Assembly: GCA_009785615.1 (NCBI GenBank)
Contig: WQVX01000003.1
Span: 1 to 47,975 of the forward strand
From: Defluviitaleaceae bacterium
GTDB taxonomy: Bacteria > Bacillota > Clostridia > Lachnospirales > WQUN01
DNA length: 47,975 nucleotides
Direction: 5' to 3'
Part shown: positions 25,706-34,435 of the stretch, piece by piece
Layout of the letters: each line of letters opens with the position of its first letter
Position numbering within the stretch: the first letter of the stretch is position 1
Made by a program: the position numbers and the translations under genes
Notes under the pieces: generated by a model
Databases searched by the model: none
The model's input: only the letters and a program-made list of their open reading frames with translations
Told to the model about the DNA's origin: nothing

Positions 25706-26893
25706 ATGAATATTCAATTACCTGAAAATGTCAAGTCTATTTTAACAATTTTATCCAAATTTGGGCACTCTGCTTATATAGTAGGTGGGTGTGTACGCGA
25801 CCATTTAATGGAAAAAAAACCTAAAGATTGGGATATTGCTACATCTGCTTTGCCTCACGAAATAAAAAAAATTTTTAGACACACTATTGATATAGGCATA
25901 AAACATGGCACCGTTACAGTAGTAATGCAACGTTGCAACTACGAAGTAACTACTTTTCGCATAGATGGCGTTTACTTAGATGGACGCCGTCCAAAGGATG
26001 TAACATTTACTTCCGATTTAGAAAAAGATTTAAGCAGACGTGATTTTACTATTAACGCAATAGCATATAATCCCAACACCGGTATTGTAGATCCCTTTAA
26101 CGGCTTAAAAGATATTCAAAATAAAATTATTTGTTGTGTAGGTGATGCTTCATTTAGATTTCAAGAAGATGCACTTAGGATGATGCGTGCCATACGTTTT
26201 AGTGCTCAATTATCTTTTAATATTGATCAAAATACATTACAAGCTATTTCCTTGTTATCAGAACGCTTAGGAATGGTCAGCATGGAACGAATTCGAGAAG
26301 AACTTACAAAAATTCTATCATCACCTAATCCTAAAGCTTTAACTCTACTGGAAAAAACAAATTTATGGACTCATATTCAGCGTGAAAAATCTTTTTATGG
26401 CAATTTAGAACAAGCCTCTGAATGGCTTAAACTTTGTCCAAAAGAACCTGCCATGATGTATGCTTTACTTTTTTGTGATAAAGCATTTATGTGTCATATG
26501 AAATTTGATAACCATACAGTCAAAGAAACGGCCATTTATGTTAATTGGTTAAAAAAATTCATTGCAAATAAACGTTACTCGGTGAAACTTGCCTTAAACG
26601 AACTGGGGCATCGACAATTAAATAATTTGCTTATTTTAAAAAAAATCATTAATCCGGAAGAATCCGGTCATTGGGAAGATGTACAAGCAATCGCAGAGGA
26701 TATCATCGAATCAGGCGAATGCTTTACTCTTAAAGACCTGGCAATTGATGGGCAAATTCTTATAAACGCGGGGATTCCTCCGGGTGAAACTATGGGACAG
26801 ATTATGACAGGTTTGCTTAATAAAGTAATGGACGATCCATTACTTAACCAAAAAGAAATTCTAATTAAAATTGCCTTAAATTTGTTAGACTAG
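25706..26893 (+). CDS. cca: CCA tRNA nucleotidyltransferase
   Basis: Adds or repairs the 3' CCA end of tRNAs, using CTP and ATP without a nucleic-acid template. The 395 aa match the class II bacterial enzyme without an HD domain. The head domain shows GGCVRD (27-32), the metal-binding Asp pair DWD (41-43), TTFRIDGVYLDGRRP, and RRDFTINAIAYNP; the neck shows EDALRMMRAIRFSAQL and ERIREEL. I chose ATG 25706, since AAAGGAG lies five bases upstream; an in-frame start at 25676 lies inside the divergent promoter. It could also be called poly(A) polymerase family by homology, but length and motifs fit CCA addition. Confidence 0.93.
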   Translation: MNIQLPENVKSILTILSKFGHSAYIVGGCVRDHLMEKKPKDWDIATSALPHEIKKIFRHTIDIGIKHGTVTVVMQRCNYEVTTFRIDGVYLDGRRPKDVTFTSDLEKDLSRRDFTINAIAYNPNTGIVDPFNGLKDIQNKIICCVGDASFRFQEDALRMMRAIRFSAQLSFNIDQNTLQAISLLSERLGMVSMERIREELTKILSSPNPKALTLLEKTNLWTHIQREKSFYGNLEQASEWLKLCPKEPAMMYALLFCDKAFMCHMKFDNHTVKETAIYVNWLKKFIANKRYSVKLALNELGHRQLNNLLILKKIINPEESGHWEDVQAIAEDIIESGECFTLKDLAIDGQILINAGIPPGETMGQIMTGLLNKVMDDPLLNQKEILIKIALNLLD

Positions 26894-26971
26894 TCTCGTC
26901 CTGATACTCATTGCATACGATAAGGTAGGTGTGTGTTAAAAATAAATGTAAGTTGGTATTAGGAGGACGTC

Positions 26972-27940
26972 ATGAGCGGCTTACACCATTCGGTAACTAT
27001 GGCATTTGGTTTATCTGGAACTGTAAGAGAAAAAGGCTATTATAAAACAACGGATGGTATGCGGATTATCCGTAAAACAAAAGACGGACGCAGCCAAATC
27101 TTGGCGTGGCATCAAATAAAAGAACATTGTAATACTTCCGGTTATCCCTGGATGGATCGATACCATTTAACTAATAGTGGTAATCCCTATGCTTTTGCAG
27201 ACGGTGAACATTATGTAATGACCGACAATTTTCATAACAGAGAAGTGGATTTTACAGATAATCAAGAATTTTTAAAAATTGTAAAAGCTATAGCCCATTG
27301 GCACAGTTGTGCAAGAGGCATTAGCTTTAGTAACGAGGCTTCCCTAAATAAAAATCAATTACTTGAGCCTCTTACAGAAATTTTTAAAGCTGAAGGCAAA
27401 GCTTTGGATATTATTCGTAAGCGTATCCGTAAACAGTCCCAACTATCAGATTTTGATGTGCTGTTTGTTAAACACTATCCTAACTACAGAGAACGAGTCC
27501 AAAAAGCTCATCAGTTGTTAGAAAGTACAGGCTACCTTAAACGTTTTAATCAAGCTCACAAAATGTCGCATATATGCCACGGCAACCTAAAAGAAGATTA
27601 TTTATATTTACATGGAGATCAAGTGTATATCACAAAATTAAACCATGCTACTTTAGATTATCAATTAAACGATTTATGCAGTCTGATACGCAGAAGGGAA
27701 AAAAAACGACGCCATCAAAAAGATCAAAAAGAACTAAGCCATAATATAATTTTAGAAGCTTATAGCCAAGTAATGCCTCTTGAAACTGATGAAGAGGTGA
27801 TTTTAGAGGCCATACTTCTATACCCCAGCACCTTTATTAAGATTGTAACGGAGTATTATAAGAAAAAGCGGTCTTGGACTCCGGTATCCATGGCTAATAA
27901 AATGCAAGAAGTACTTAAACTTGATGAATCATTCACTTGA
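26972..27940 (+). CDS. CotS-like spore coat protein, probable pseudokinase
   Basis: A 322-aa protein of the CotS/YutH group, which has an aminoglycoside-phosphotransferase-like kinase fold and is found in spore coats. Recognisable parts are RIIRKTKDGR (31-40; N-lobe), AHWHSCARG (108-116), CHGNLKEDYLYL (202-213) at the catalytic loop, and ITKLNHATLDYQLNDLCSLIRR (spanning 220-241; given here as YITKLNHATLDYQLNDL). The catalytic Asp of HGD is Asn205, and the metal-binding DFD position is LN, so kinase activity is unlikely. RBS AGGAGG precedes the ATG. The gene supports an endospore-forming host. The 91 bp to the PEGA-domain gene contain no terminator, so both may belong to one transcript. Confidence 0.78.
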   Translation: MSGLHHSVTMAFGLSGTVREKGYYKTTDGMRIIRKTKDGRSQILAWHQIKEHCNTSGYPWMDRYHLTNSGNPYAFADGEHYVMTDNFHNREVDFTDNQEFLKIVKAIAHWHSCARGISFSNEASLNKNQLLEPLTEIFKAEGKALDIIRKRIRKQSQLSDFDVLFVKHYPNYRERVQKAHQLLESTGYLKRFNQAHKMSHICHGNLKEDYLYLHGDQVYITKLNHATLDYQLNDLCSLIRRREKKRRHQKDQKELSHNIILEAYSQVMPLETDEEVILEAILLYPSTFIKIVTEYYKKKRSWTPVSMANKMQEVLKLDESFT

Positions 27941-28031
27941 TTATTTCACCATAACCAAGTATACTGTCGTTCAAAAGCATTCTAATATTTTATGGCAATA
28001 TTGATTTGCATAAACGTAAGGAGGCGGAGAC

Positions 28032-29696
28032 ATGACAGACGGTTTTGACAATGATGACAAAAGACATAGCAGCCCTCCTAATGATAGAGATGACGATAGG
28101 GCTGACAGTAGAGAATATGAAAAAAAAGATAGAAAAAAAACTCCTGCTAAAGGAAAAAAGCGTAAAGGCAGTGGGGGTAAAAGTAATTTTGCACTTTTTT
28201 ATGTAATAACAATGATTGTAGGGATAATAGTTTGTGTCGCTTTGTTTGCTATAGCATATCAATCTCTTGTACCGGACCGTATAACCGGCACACCAAATTC
28301 AGGACAACAAGCTAATCCTGTGGATTTTGTAAGACCGGTTCAGGAACAAGTATTAGGTATGGTAACAGGAGTAAGTACCTCCGGCACTCGTTCTCTTACG
28401 CTTTTAATTTTAGAGACCGGGCGGACTGAGCAATTTACGACAACAGAAACAACCGGTGTTCAAAATCGTTTTGGATCACCCATTGGTTTTGGTGAACTTA
28501 ACTTGGGTCAAATTGTTGAGGTAACTTTTGATGCCAATACTCAAGAGATGTCTGCTATTTCACTTAGCGGACGGGCATGGAACCAACAACACAGAGGTAG
28601 TGTTAATATTAATTTAGAATCTGCAACTATAACCATAGGCAACCAGGTATACACTTATAGCAGCCGTACTTTGGTATTAAACCAAAATCAGCCTTTCTCA
28701 ATTGCGCTTGTTAACCCCAATGATGTTTTAACACTTTGGGGATACGGAGATAAAGTGTGGAGCATTACTGTAGACACCGGTCATGGCTTTATAAGATTTG
28801 AAAATGCAGACCGCGTGGTTAATGGTACTGTAGCTATTGGCAATTCTATTTTTACACCATTAGAAGGATCTGATGCTATATCTGCCTTAGAAGGCACCCA
28901 CCGCGTAATAATAGATGGCAGAAATATTGAAACTTTTATTGCCGATGTGGTAGTACGTCAAAGCGAAACTATAGTGGTAAACCTTATGGATGTAACCTTT
29001 AGAACCGGAACTCTGCAGCTTGTTATAAATGACTCAGATACATCTGTATTTATAAACGGTGATGCAGTAGAGTTGGTTAATTCTTTAGTTGAAGTAGAAT
29101 ATGGTACTCATATGTTACGGCTGGAACGTCCCGGATTTTTGCCTGTACAACAGGAATTTGAAATGTCTCAGCCTTTTATGAGGCTGGAAGTAGATTTGCC
29201 TAGAGGAGCACTACTGTTTCAAGTTATAATTGAAACTTTCCCTTCTAATTCTCAGGTGTTTTTAGATGGTGTATTCCAAGGAAATTCTCCTCTTACGTTA
29301 GAATTAGAACAGGGTACCTATCAGGTTATTGCACGTAGAGCAGGCTATGAGGATCGTGCGCAAAATGTGTTTGTAGGTGAACGCGCATCAAATCAGGTTT
29401 TATTACAACTGACGCAATTGCCAAACCATTTACTGCCATCACCTTCCCCTACACCGTCTGCAACTACACCACCGGAGCAGGAAGTTCTTCCGCCACTACC
29501 ACCGGGTTGGGCACCAATACCTACGCCCACTCTTCCTCCAAGCTGGGATCCACCTTTGCCTGATGATATATTTCAGCAACCGGTTGCTCCGGTTTGGCCA
29601 CCTGACCCACCGGAAAACATTTTGCCTGAAACTTTGCCGGGTGAAGTTCCGTGGCCACCTTTGCCGGAACATTTACCACTTCCGCCCGGATTTTAA
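28032..29696 (+). CDS. PEGA-domain membrane protein
   Basis: A 554-aa protein. A highly charged cytoplasmic N-terminus (1-50) is followed by one membrane segment (about 52-76) and a large extracytoplasmic part. That part ends in two PEGA-like domains (about 320-385: LVINDSDTSVFINGD, GTHMLRLERPGF; about 393-460: IETFPSNSQVFLDGVFQGN, LEQGTYQVIARRAGYED) and a proline-rich tail of about 90 residues that probably spans or contacts the wall. PEGA domains are wall- or surface-associated; the function here is unknown. RBS AAGGAGG precedes the ATG. Its TAA overlaps the ATG of the TelA-like gene (TAATG), which couples the two. Confidence 0.82.
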   Translation: MTDGFDNDDKRHSSPPNDRDDDRADSREYEKKDRKKTPAKGKKRKGSGGKSNFALFYVITMIVGIIVCVALFAIAYQSLVPDRITGTPNSGQQANPVDFVRPVQEQVLGMVTGVSTSGTRSLTLLILETGRTEQFTTTETTGVQNRFGSPIGFGELNLGQIVEVTFDANTQEMSAISLSGRAWNQQHRGSVNINLESATITIGNQVYTYSSRTLVLNQNQPFSIALVNPNDVLTLWGYGDKVWSITVDTGHGFIRFENADRVVNGTVAIGNSIFTPLEGSDAISALEGTHRVIIDGRNIETFIADVVVRQSETIVVNLMDVTFRTGTLQLVINDSDTSVFINGDAVELVNSLVEVEYGTHMLRLERPGFLPVQQEFEMSQPFMRLEVDLPRGALLFQVIIETFPSNSQVFLDGVFQGNSPLTLELEQGTYQVIARRAGYEDRAQNVFVGERASNQVLLQLTQLPNHLLPSPSPTPSATTPPEQEVLPPLPPGWAPIPTPTLPPSWDPPLPDDIFQQPVAPVWPPDPPENILPETLPGEVPWPPLPEHLPLPPGF

Positions 29697-30622
29697 TGAG
29701 AGAAGCACTACACAATTTAGAGCCTGAAGAACAACAAATAGTACAAAATTTAGCTCAAAAAATAAATTTAGAAGATCCTATCGCAATAATGCAGTACGGT
29801 TCTGCTATTCAAAATAAAATTGCTCAAATTTCTGATTCTGTACTTCAAAGTGTCCGTACAAATCAGATGAGCAGAGCAGATAAAAGTTTATCTGATTTAG
29901 TTATGGAAATAAAATCCTTTGTTGCAATCGTAACAAAAGAGCGCAAAGGATTGCTTGGCAAGCCGGATAATTCCAAGCGGCGTACAGAAAAAATATTGGC
30001 TAATTATCCTAAAGTTGAGGCTAACATAAACAAGATACAAACTGAGCTTGAAGCACATCAACGGCAATTAATAAAAGATATACACAAATTAAATTTGTTG
30101 TATGATAAAAATCAGGTCTATTTTAAAGAACTAACCATGTTTATAATTGCCGGTGAAGAGAGATTTGCTAAATTTTGCAATCAAGAAGTTGCTGTTCAAC
30201 GTCAAAAAGTAGAATCAACCGGCGATGAACCGGAGACTCAAAAATTAAACAACATGCTGCAACTGGCAAATCGCTTTGAAAAGAAACTTCACGACCTAAA
30301 ATTAAGCCGTACTGTCAGTATGCAAATGGCTCCTCAAATTCGACTTTTACAAAATAATGATGGGATACTGCTGGAAAAGATACAATCCAGCATCGTTAGC
30401 AGTATCCCTCTTTGGAAAAACCAGATGATATTAGCTATAGGATCGGCCAACAGCCATGTTGCTTTAGCAACTCAAAACCAAGTAGTGGATGTGGCAAAAT
30501 GCAATAACAGCCTGATTACTACTATTAACGAGGTGCTGCAACTACATGAAAGAGGCCGTCAAGACAGGACACAGGCAGAAACTGAACTGCTGGTTCTAAA
30601 AAGTAAGGGAGAAGCTATTTGA
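29696..30622 (+). CDS. TelA-like (toxic anion resistance family) protein
   Basis: A 308-aa, nearly all-helical cytoplasmic protein. The segment DPIAIMQYGSAIQNKIAQIS, the LSDLVMEIKSF stretch and PQIRLLQNNDGILLEKIQSS with VVDVAKCNNSLI are hallmarks of the TelA family, first linked to tellurite resistance. In Firmicutes the family is more often tied to envelope stress and transport clusters. ATG 29696 is preferred to an earlier in-frame start at 29651, because it overlaps the PEGA gene stop by one base. It is followed by an ABC exporter whose TTG start overlaps its TGA. Role in this operon is unproven. Confidence 0.85.
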   Translation: MREALHNLEPEEQQIVQNLAQKINLEDPIAIMQYGSAIQNKIAQISDSVLQSVRTNQMSRADKSLSDLVMEIKSFVAIVTKERKGLLGKPDNSKRRTEKILANYPKVEANINKIQTELEAHQRQLIKDIHKLNLLYDKNQVYFKELTMFIIAGEERFAKFCNQEVAVQRQKVESTGDEPETQKLNNMLQLANRFEKKLHDLKLSRTVSMQMAPQIRLLQNNDGILLEKIQSSIVSSIPLWKNQMILAIGSANSHVALATQNQVVDVAKCNNSLITTINEVLQLHERGRQDRTQAETELLVLKSKGEAI

Positions 30623-31539
30623 CTTTATCACTAAAAAATATCTGCAAAAGCTTTGGCTCTAAGCAGGTTCTTAAAGACGTGGATTTTACCGTATCTGCCG
30701 GTGAATCCCTTGGATATTTAGGGCGCAATGGTGCCGGAAAGACTACTACTATCCGCATAATAACAGATATCTTTCGACCTGATAGCGGACAAGTATTATT
30801 AGACGGAAAGCCAATTGATCGTAATAAAGTATCTGTTGGCTATCTGCCTGAGGAACGAGGATTATATCCCAAAACCAAAGTTGGAGAGCAAATGATATAC
30901 ATCGGCGAACTTAAAGGCATGACTCAAGCCGATGCAAAAAAACGTGCAATGCAACTGCTGGAGGAAGTAGAAGGGGCAGAGTATTGGTCTAAGAAGCTGG
31001 ATACTTTGTCTAAAGGCAATCAGCAAAAGATACAGTTGGCAATTGCCGTTCTTAACGACCCGGATATTGTAATTTTAGACGAGCCATTTTCAGGATTAGA
31101 TCCTGTTAATGCAACTATCTTAAAAAGGCTTATTCTTAAACAGGTAAGTTTAGGTAAAATAGTCCTGTTTTCCAGCCATCAAATGTCTTACGTAGAGGAA
31201 TTTTGTGAAGATATAGTTATTCTCAACCAAGGGCAGATAGTGGTAGGTGGCAAGATAAGAGATATAAAACGCACATACCCGCGTAATCGTCTAGCTGTTT
31301 CACCTGAAGGAGATATAGAAACTTTTCTGGCTTCTTTAACAAACATGGAATTGTGGCATAAAATAACATCCAATGCAGCACTAAAAGGTGAAGAGCTAGA
31401 GATCACGTTAAAGGATCCGGAAAATAAAAAAGACCTTATACAAATGCTTACAGCATTACCTATGGGTGTTGATAAGATACATGTTATAGAACCCACGTTA
31501 GAAGAGATATTTGTTGAAAAGGCAGGAGATCAAGTTTGA
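30619..31539 (+). CDS. ABC-2 type exporter, ATP-binding subunit
   Basis: A 306-aa ATPase of the NatA/CcmA-like exporter group. Walker A GRNGAGKT (35-42), PEERGLYPKTKVGEQ around the Q-loop region, signature LSKGNQQK (QK-type), Walker B IVILDEPFSGLDP and the switch SSHQMSYVEE are present, with a C-terminal DUF4162-like tail (HVIEPTLEEIFVEKAG). The start is TTG 30619, inside the TelA-like stop (TTGA), with AGGGAG upstream. The partner permease follows with the same TTGA overlap. The substrate is unknown; NatAB-type sodium export is possible. Confidence 0.92.
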   Translation: MTLSLKNICKSFGSKQVLKDVDFTVSAGESLGYLGRNGAGKTTTIRIITDIFRPDSGQVLLDGKPIDRNKVSVGYLPEERGLYPKTKVGEQMIYIGELKGMTQADAKKRAMQLLEEVEGAEYWSKKLDTLSKGNQQKIQLAIAVLNDPDIVILDEPFSGLDPVNATILKRLILKQVSLGKIVLFSSHQMSYVEEFCEDIVILNQGQIVVGGKIRDIKRTYPRNRLAVSPEGDIETFLASLTNMELWHKITSNAALKGEELEITLKDPENKKDLIQMLTALPMGVDKIHVIEPTLEEIFVEKAGDQV

Positions 31540-32783
31540 ACAAAATATGGGCAGTAATCCGCTTTGAATTTCTTACCTTCACCAAAAGCAGCAGTTTTAT
31601 AGGCATGACTCTTTTAATGGTGGCTATATCAGTAATTGGGCCTACAATACCTACTATCATTCATTTATTTCAAAATGCAGGGTTAACAGAAGAAAGAATT
31701 ATTGCTGTAGTAGACAATACGGGGCGTTTTGATGAATATGCTTTAGAATATAACCTTACGCCAAGGGTTATTATATATGATGACATTTCTTCTGCACGGT
31801 TAGCTGTTGGAGAAGGCCGCTTTAGCTATGCAGTAGAGTTAAACCACTACCAATATACCTTATATACTACTGCCATGGGTGCGCGAGTGGTGAACTTGAT
31901 GAATCAATTGGATAATTTAGTGCGCACTCAATACCAACTTGAGCAGTTTGATGCAATGGGGATAGATTCATATCAAGTACATTTTATAATGGACTTTGAG
32001 CCTTATGGTAAAATTATGACAGTTGGCTCTAATGGAGAAGTAGGCGCAGGTTCAATTGATGACTTTTGGGGTAACGCAGTTTTTGCTTATGTACTTAGTT
32101 TTATGCTATATTTCTCCCTTCTAACAGGAAGCCAGTATATACTTACTTCAGTAGTACGGGAAAAATCTACTAAAACCATGGAAATTTTGATAACCTCCTG
32201 CAAGTCTGACCATCTTATTAATGGTAAAGTTTTAGGGGTGGGAGCCGCAAGCTTACTTCAATTGCTGTTGGTAGTGGCATTGGGCAGTATCTCTTTATAT
32301 ATAAATGGGATTTTAATGTTGGCTAGAAACCCGGTTGATATAGAAACTTTATTTGTTACAAGTACTGTGCCAATGGATATTATTATATTGATGTTGGTGT
32401 ACTTTGTACTTGGCTTTGCTATGTACGCTTATATGCAAGGAGCTTTGGCCTCTACAATTAGCCGTATGGAGGATGCAAGCAGTGTGTCCGGGCTTCCTGT
32501 TATGCTTGTTGTAATAGGCTTTTTAGCAGCTATGGTTGGTTTTTCAAATCCTAATGCAGGATGGTATGTAGCTCTTTCTTATGTGCCGTTTTTCGCGCCT
32601 TTTGTAATGTTTGTACGCATCTGTGTTAGGGACGCTGCGGCCTGGGAAATAGGACTCTCTATTGCAACCCAAATTATTACAATTGGGATACTGGCTTGGT
32701 TGGGTAGCCGCATTTACAGAATGGGTACTTTAGCATATGGAAACAGGCCAAAGTTAAAAGATTTTATAGATGCAATAAAATAA
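31536..32783 (+). CDS. ABC-2 type exporter, permease subunit
   Basis: A 415-aa membrane protein with one N-terminal membrane segment (about 20-40), a large extracytoplasmic domain (about 45-185) and five more segments, the layout of NatB/YhaP-like permeases. The segment SVVREKSTKTMEILITSCKS is the typical ABC-2 coupling region. It starts at TTG 31536 (overlap TTGA with the ATPase gene) with AGGAG upstream. It is the last gene of the PEGA-TelA-ABC run; no terminator is visible right after it. Confidence 0.9.
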   Translation: MNKIWAVIRFEFLTFTKSSSFIGMTLLMVAISVIGPTIPTIIHLFQNAGLTEERIIAVVDNTGRFDEYALEYNLTPRVIIYDDISSARLAVGEGRFSYAVELNHYQYTLYTTAMGARVVNLMNQLDNLVRTQYQLEQFDAMGIDSYQVHFIMDFEPYGKIMTVGSNGEVGAGSIDDFWGNAVFAYVLSFMLYFSLLTGSQYILTSVVREKSTKTMEILITSCKSDHLINGKVLGVGAASLLQLLLVVALGSISLYINGILMLARNPVDIETLFVTSTVPMDIIILMLVYFVLGFAMYAYMQGALASTISRMEDASSVSGLPVMLVVIGFLAAMVGFSNPNAGWYVALSYVPFFAPFVMFVRICVRDAAAWEIGLSIATQIITIGILAWLGSRIYRMGTLAYGNRPKLKDFIDAIK

Positions 32784-32816
32784 TGGCAATAACTCTGTTA
32801 ACTCACTGGAAATTTG

Positions 32817-32845
32817 TTGACAGATAGAATAACCCGTGATAATAT
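32817..32845 (+). promoter_or_regulatory. SigmaA promoter of the cold-shock gene
   Basis: TTGACA at 32817-32822, 17-bp spacer, TAATAT at 32840-32845. The roughly 55-nt leader holds a small hairpin, CGTCC/GGACG at 32865-32878. Confidence 0.65.
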
Positions 32846-32904
32846 GGGAATTGCAACGGAAGTGCGTCCCCTTGGACGATTGATACCCCAGTAGGAGGAT
32901 TTAA

Positions 32905-33105
32905 ATGAAGACAGGTACAGTGAAATGGTTTAACGCAGAAAAAGGCTATGGATTTATCTCTATCCAAGGCGAAGATGATGTATTTGTACACTTTTCAGCT
33001 ATCAATGCAGAGGGTTTTAAAACCCTTGAAGAAGGACAGGAAGTTCAGTTTGATGTTGTTCAAGGTGCAAAGGGGCCACAGGCTGCCAATGTAGTTCGCG
33101 CTTAA
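32905..33105 (+). CDS. Cold-shock protein (CspA family)
   Basis: A 66-aa single cold-shock domain that binds single-stranded RNA and DNA, acting as an RNA chaperone. RNP1 KGYGFISI (14-21) and RNP2 DVFVHFSAI (27-35) are intact, and the start [18 protein letters not shown] is characteristic. AGGAGG lies about seven bases before the ATG. It has its own promoter (32817-32845) and a terminator (33197-33229). Which numbered csp paralogue it is cannot be told. Confidence 0.96.
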   Translation: MKTGTVKWFNAEKGYGFISIQGEDDVFVHFSAINAEGFKTLEEGQEVQFDVVQGAKGPQAANVVRA

Positions 33106-33196
33106 CTCGTTCGTATATTCAATGATGCGCTGCCGCCGCATTTAATATATATGTTATTTGCTAGGCAATCTGCAATCCTATGGCTTGATATGAACG

Positions 33197-33229
33197 AAAA
33201 ACCTCTCATTCTTATGAGAGGTTTTTTTT
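33197..33229 (+). terminator. Intrinsic terminator after the cold-shock gene
   Basis: AACCTCTCAT (33200-33209) / ATGAGAGGTT (33214-33223) with a TCTT loop, then T6; it lies 95 bp past the stop codon. Confidence 0.92.
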
Positions 33230-33285
33230 GAGGGACAGCAAAAAATTTATGCAGAGGAATTAGTGTCAGAAAAGGAGATATTACA

Positions 33286-33513
33286 TTGGGACGACATATG
33301 CGTTGTAGCCGCTGTAGAGAAATGCACGAGCATGAAATAGGAGATATACCTTTCGTGTGCAATTCCTGTAAAGAATCAGACAAAGATAATTATGAAAAAA
33401 TTAGAGAAATCCTAAAAAATAATTCTAGCGGTCTTAGCCCAACAGAAGTTGGTGAATTGGCGGGGATACCCGCTACAAAAGTATTAAGTCTAATGAAAGC
33501 GTTTGCACATTAG
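33286..33513 (+). CDS. Small zinc-ribbon plus helix-turn-helix protein
   Basis: A 75-aa protein. Two Cys pairs (CSRC at 7-10 and CNSC at 25-28) form a zinc ribbon, and residues about 37-75 form a helix-turn-helix (GLSPTEVGELAGIPATKVLSL). The layout resembles the short TIGR03826/YvyF-like proteins found near flagellar genes, but no such genes are nearby, so the role is open; a small DNA-binding regulator is plausible. The start is TTG 33286, since AAAGGAG lies eight bases before it, while the ATG at 33298 is too far from any site. Two terminators isolate it from both neighbours. Confidence 0.7.
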   Translation: MGRHMRCSRCREMHEHEIGDIPFVCNSCKESDKDNYEKIREILKNNSSGLSPTEVGELAGIPATKVLSLMKAFAH

Positions 33514-33544
33514 TGTTTAAAGTATTTTTTTGTAAAATTTGCGT

Positions 33545-33596
33545 AAAATAACCCCCATGCCAATTATGTAATTTGATTAGCGAGGGGGTTATTTTT
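33545..33596. terminator. Bidirectional terminator between the zinc-ribbon gene and uppP
   Basis: AAAATAACCCCC (33545-33556) pairs with GGGGGTTATTTT (33584-33595), 12 bp, around a 27-nt loop; A- and T-rich ends allow use in both directions. Confidence 0.85.
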
Positions 33597-33607
33597 GTGA
33601 AGCAGTA

Positions 33608-34399
33608 TTATCCAAAAACAAAATTGGTAAAAGTTTGATCAATTATTATCAAAACAGCAACAATAATGAGATAGTAAGCGAAGTAACGCAGTTTACTTGC
33701 TGCAACTATTTTAAGCATTAATTTTATTGCAAAGTAGCCGGATATCATTGCGGCAAAAAATCCAACTATAACCGGCATGGTAAAAAAGAAATTAATATCA
33801 GCTTGCCCAATAAGCAATTGTCTTATTTCTAGGACAGTAGCACCGGCTATAGCAGGTATAGATAATAAAAATGAAAAGTTTACTGCCGATTTTCGGTCAA
33901 TCCCTTGAACTACCGCCCCAAAAATGGTACTGCCTGACCTCGAAATCCCCGGCATAATAGCAACAGCTTGGGTAAGACCTATAAGCAAAGCGTCTTTTCC
34001 GGTTATTTCGTCAACGTTTTTTGAGCCATCTTTGTATTTGTCAGTTATTATCAAGATGATCCCCGTTATAATAAACCCAATTGCCAAAAAATTTCCTGTA
34101 AACAATGTGTCTATGATGTCTCCAAAAAGGAGAACTGCTACTACGGTAGGTAAGGTTCCCAAAATAAGCAGCAAGGTCAATTTTTGAAATGGATTTCTAA
34201 GAAGAGGTTTTATTCTGTCGAAGTATATAAACAACACCGGTATAATGGTTGCTATATGTACTACAACGCTAAAAGTAAGCAAACCTTCCTCAATTCCAAA
34301 AATACGTTGCAAAAGCAGTAAATGACCTGAACTTGATACAGGTAAAAATTCTGTTACTCCTTGCAGTAATCCTAAAATTATAGCTTCTAAAATTGTCAT
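33608..34399 (-). CDS. uppP: Undecaprenyl-diphosphatase
   Basis: Membrane phosphatase of the BacA type that recycles undecaprenyl pyrophosphate to the lipid carrier for wall synthesis; gives bacitracin tolerance. 263 aa with about eight membrane segments. Both family motifs are present: LQGVTEFLPVSSSGHLLL (14-31) with the catalytic Glu and Ser-rich turn, and MPGISRSGSTI in the second half. It follows the cation efflux gene by 36 bp and probably shares its riboswitch-controlled transcript. Confidence 0.95.
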   Translation of the reverse strand: MTILEAIILGLLQGVTEFLPVSSSGHLLLLQRIFGIEEGLLTFSVVVHIATIIPVLFIYFDRIKPLLRNPFQKLTLLLILGTLPTVVAVLLFGDIIDTLFTGNFLAIGFIITGIILIITDKYKDGSKNVDEITGKDALLIGLTQAVAIMPGISRSGSTIFGAVVQGIDRKSAVNFSFLLSIPAIAGATVLEIRQLLIGQADINFFFTMPVIVGFFAAMISGYFAIKLMLKIVAASKLRYFAYYLIIVAVLIIIDQTFTNFVFG

Positions 34400-34435
34400 A
34401 AAAATCAGTGTCCCTTCAAATAATAACTTGATATG

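Noticed and set aside
26894-26971. tRNA gene next to the CCA-adding enzyme gene
   Set aside because: No cloverleaf or conserved T-loop/anticodon arm could be drawn; no tRNA was found anywhere in the window.
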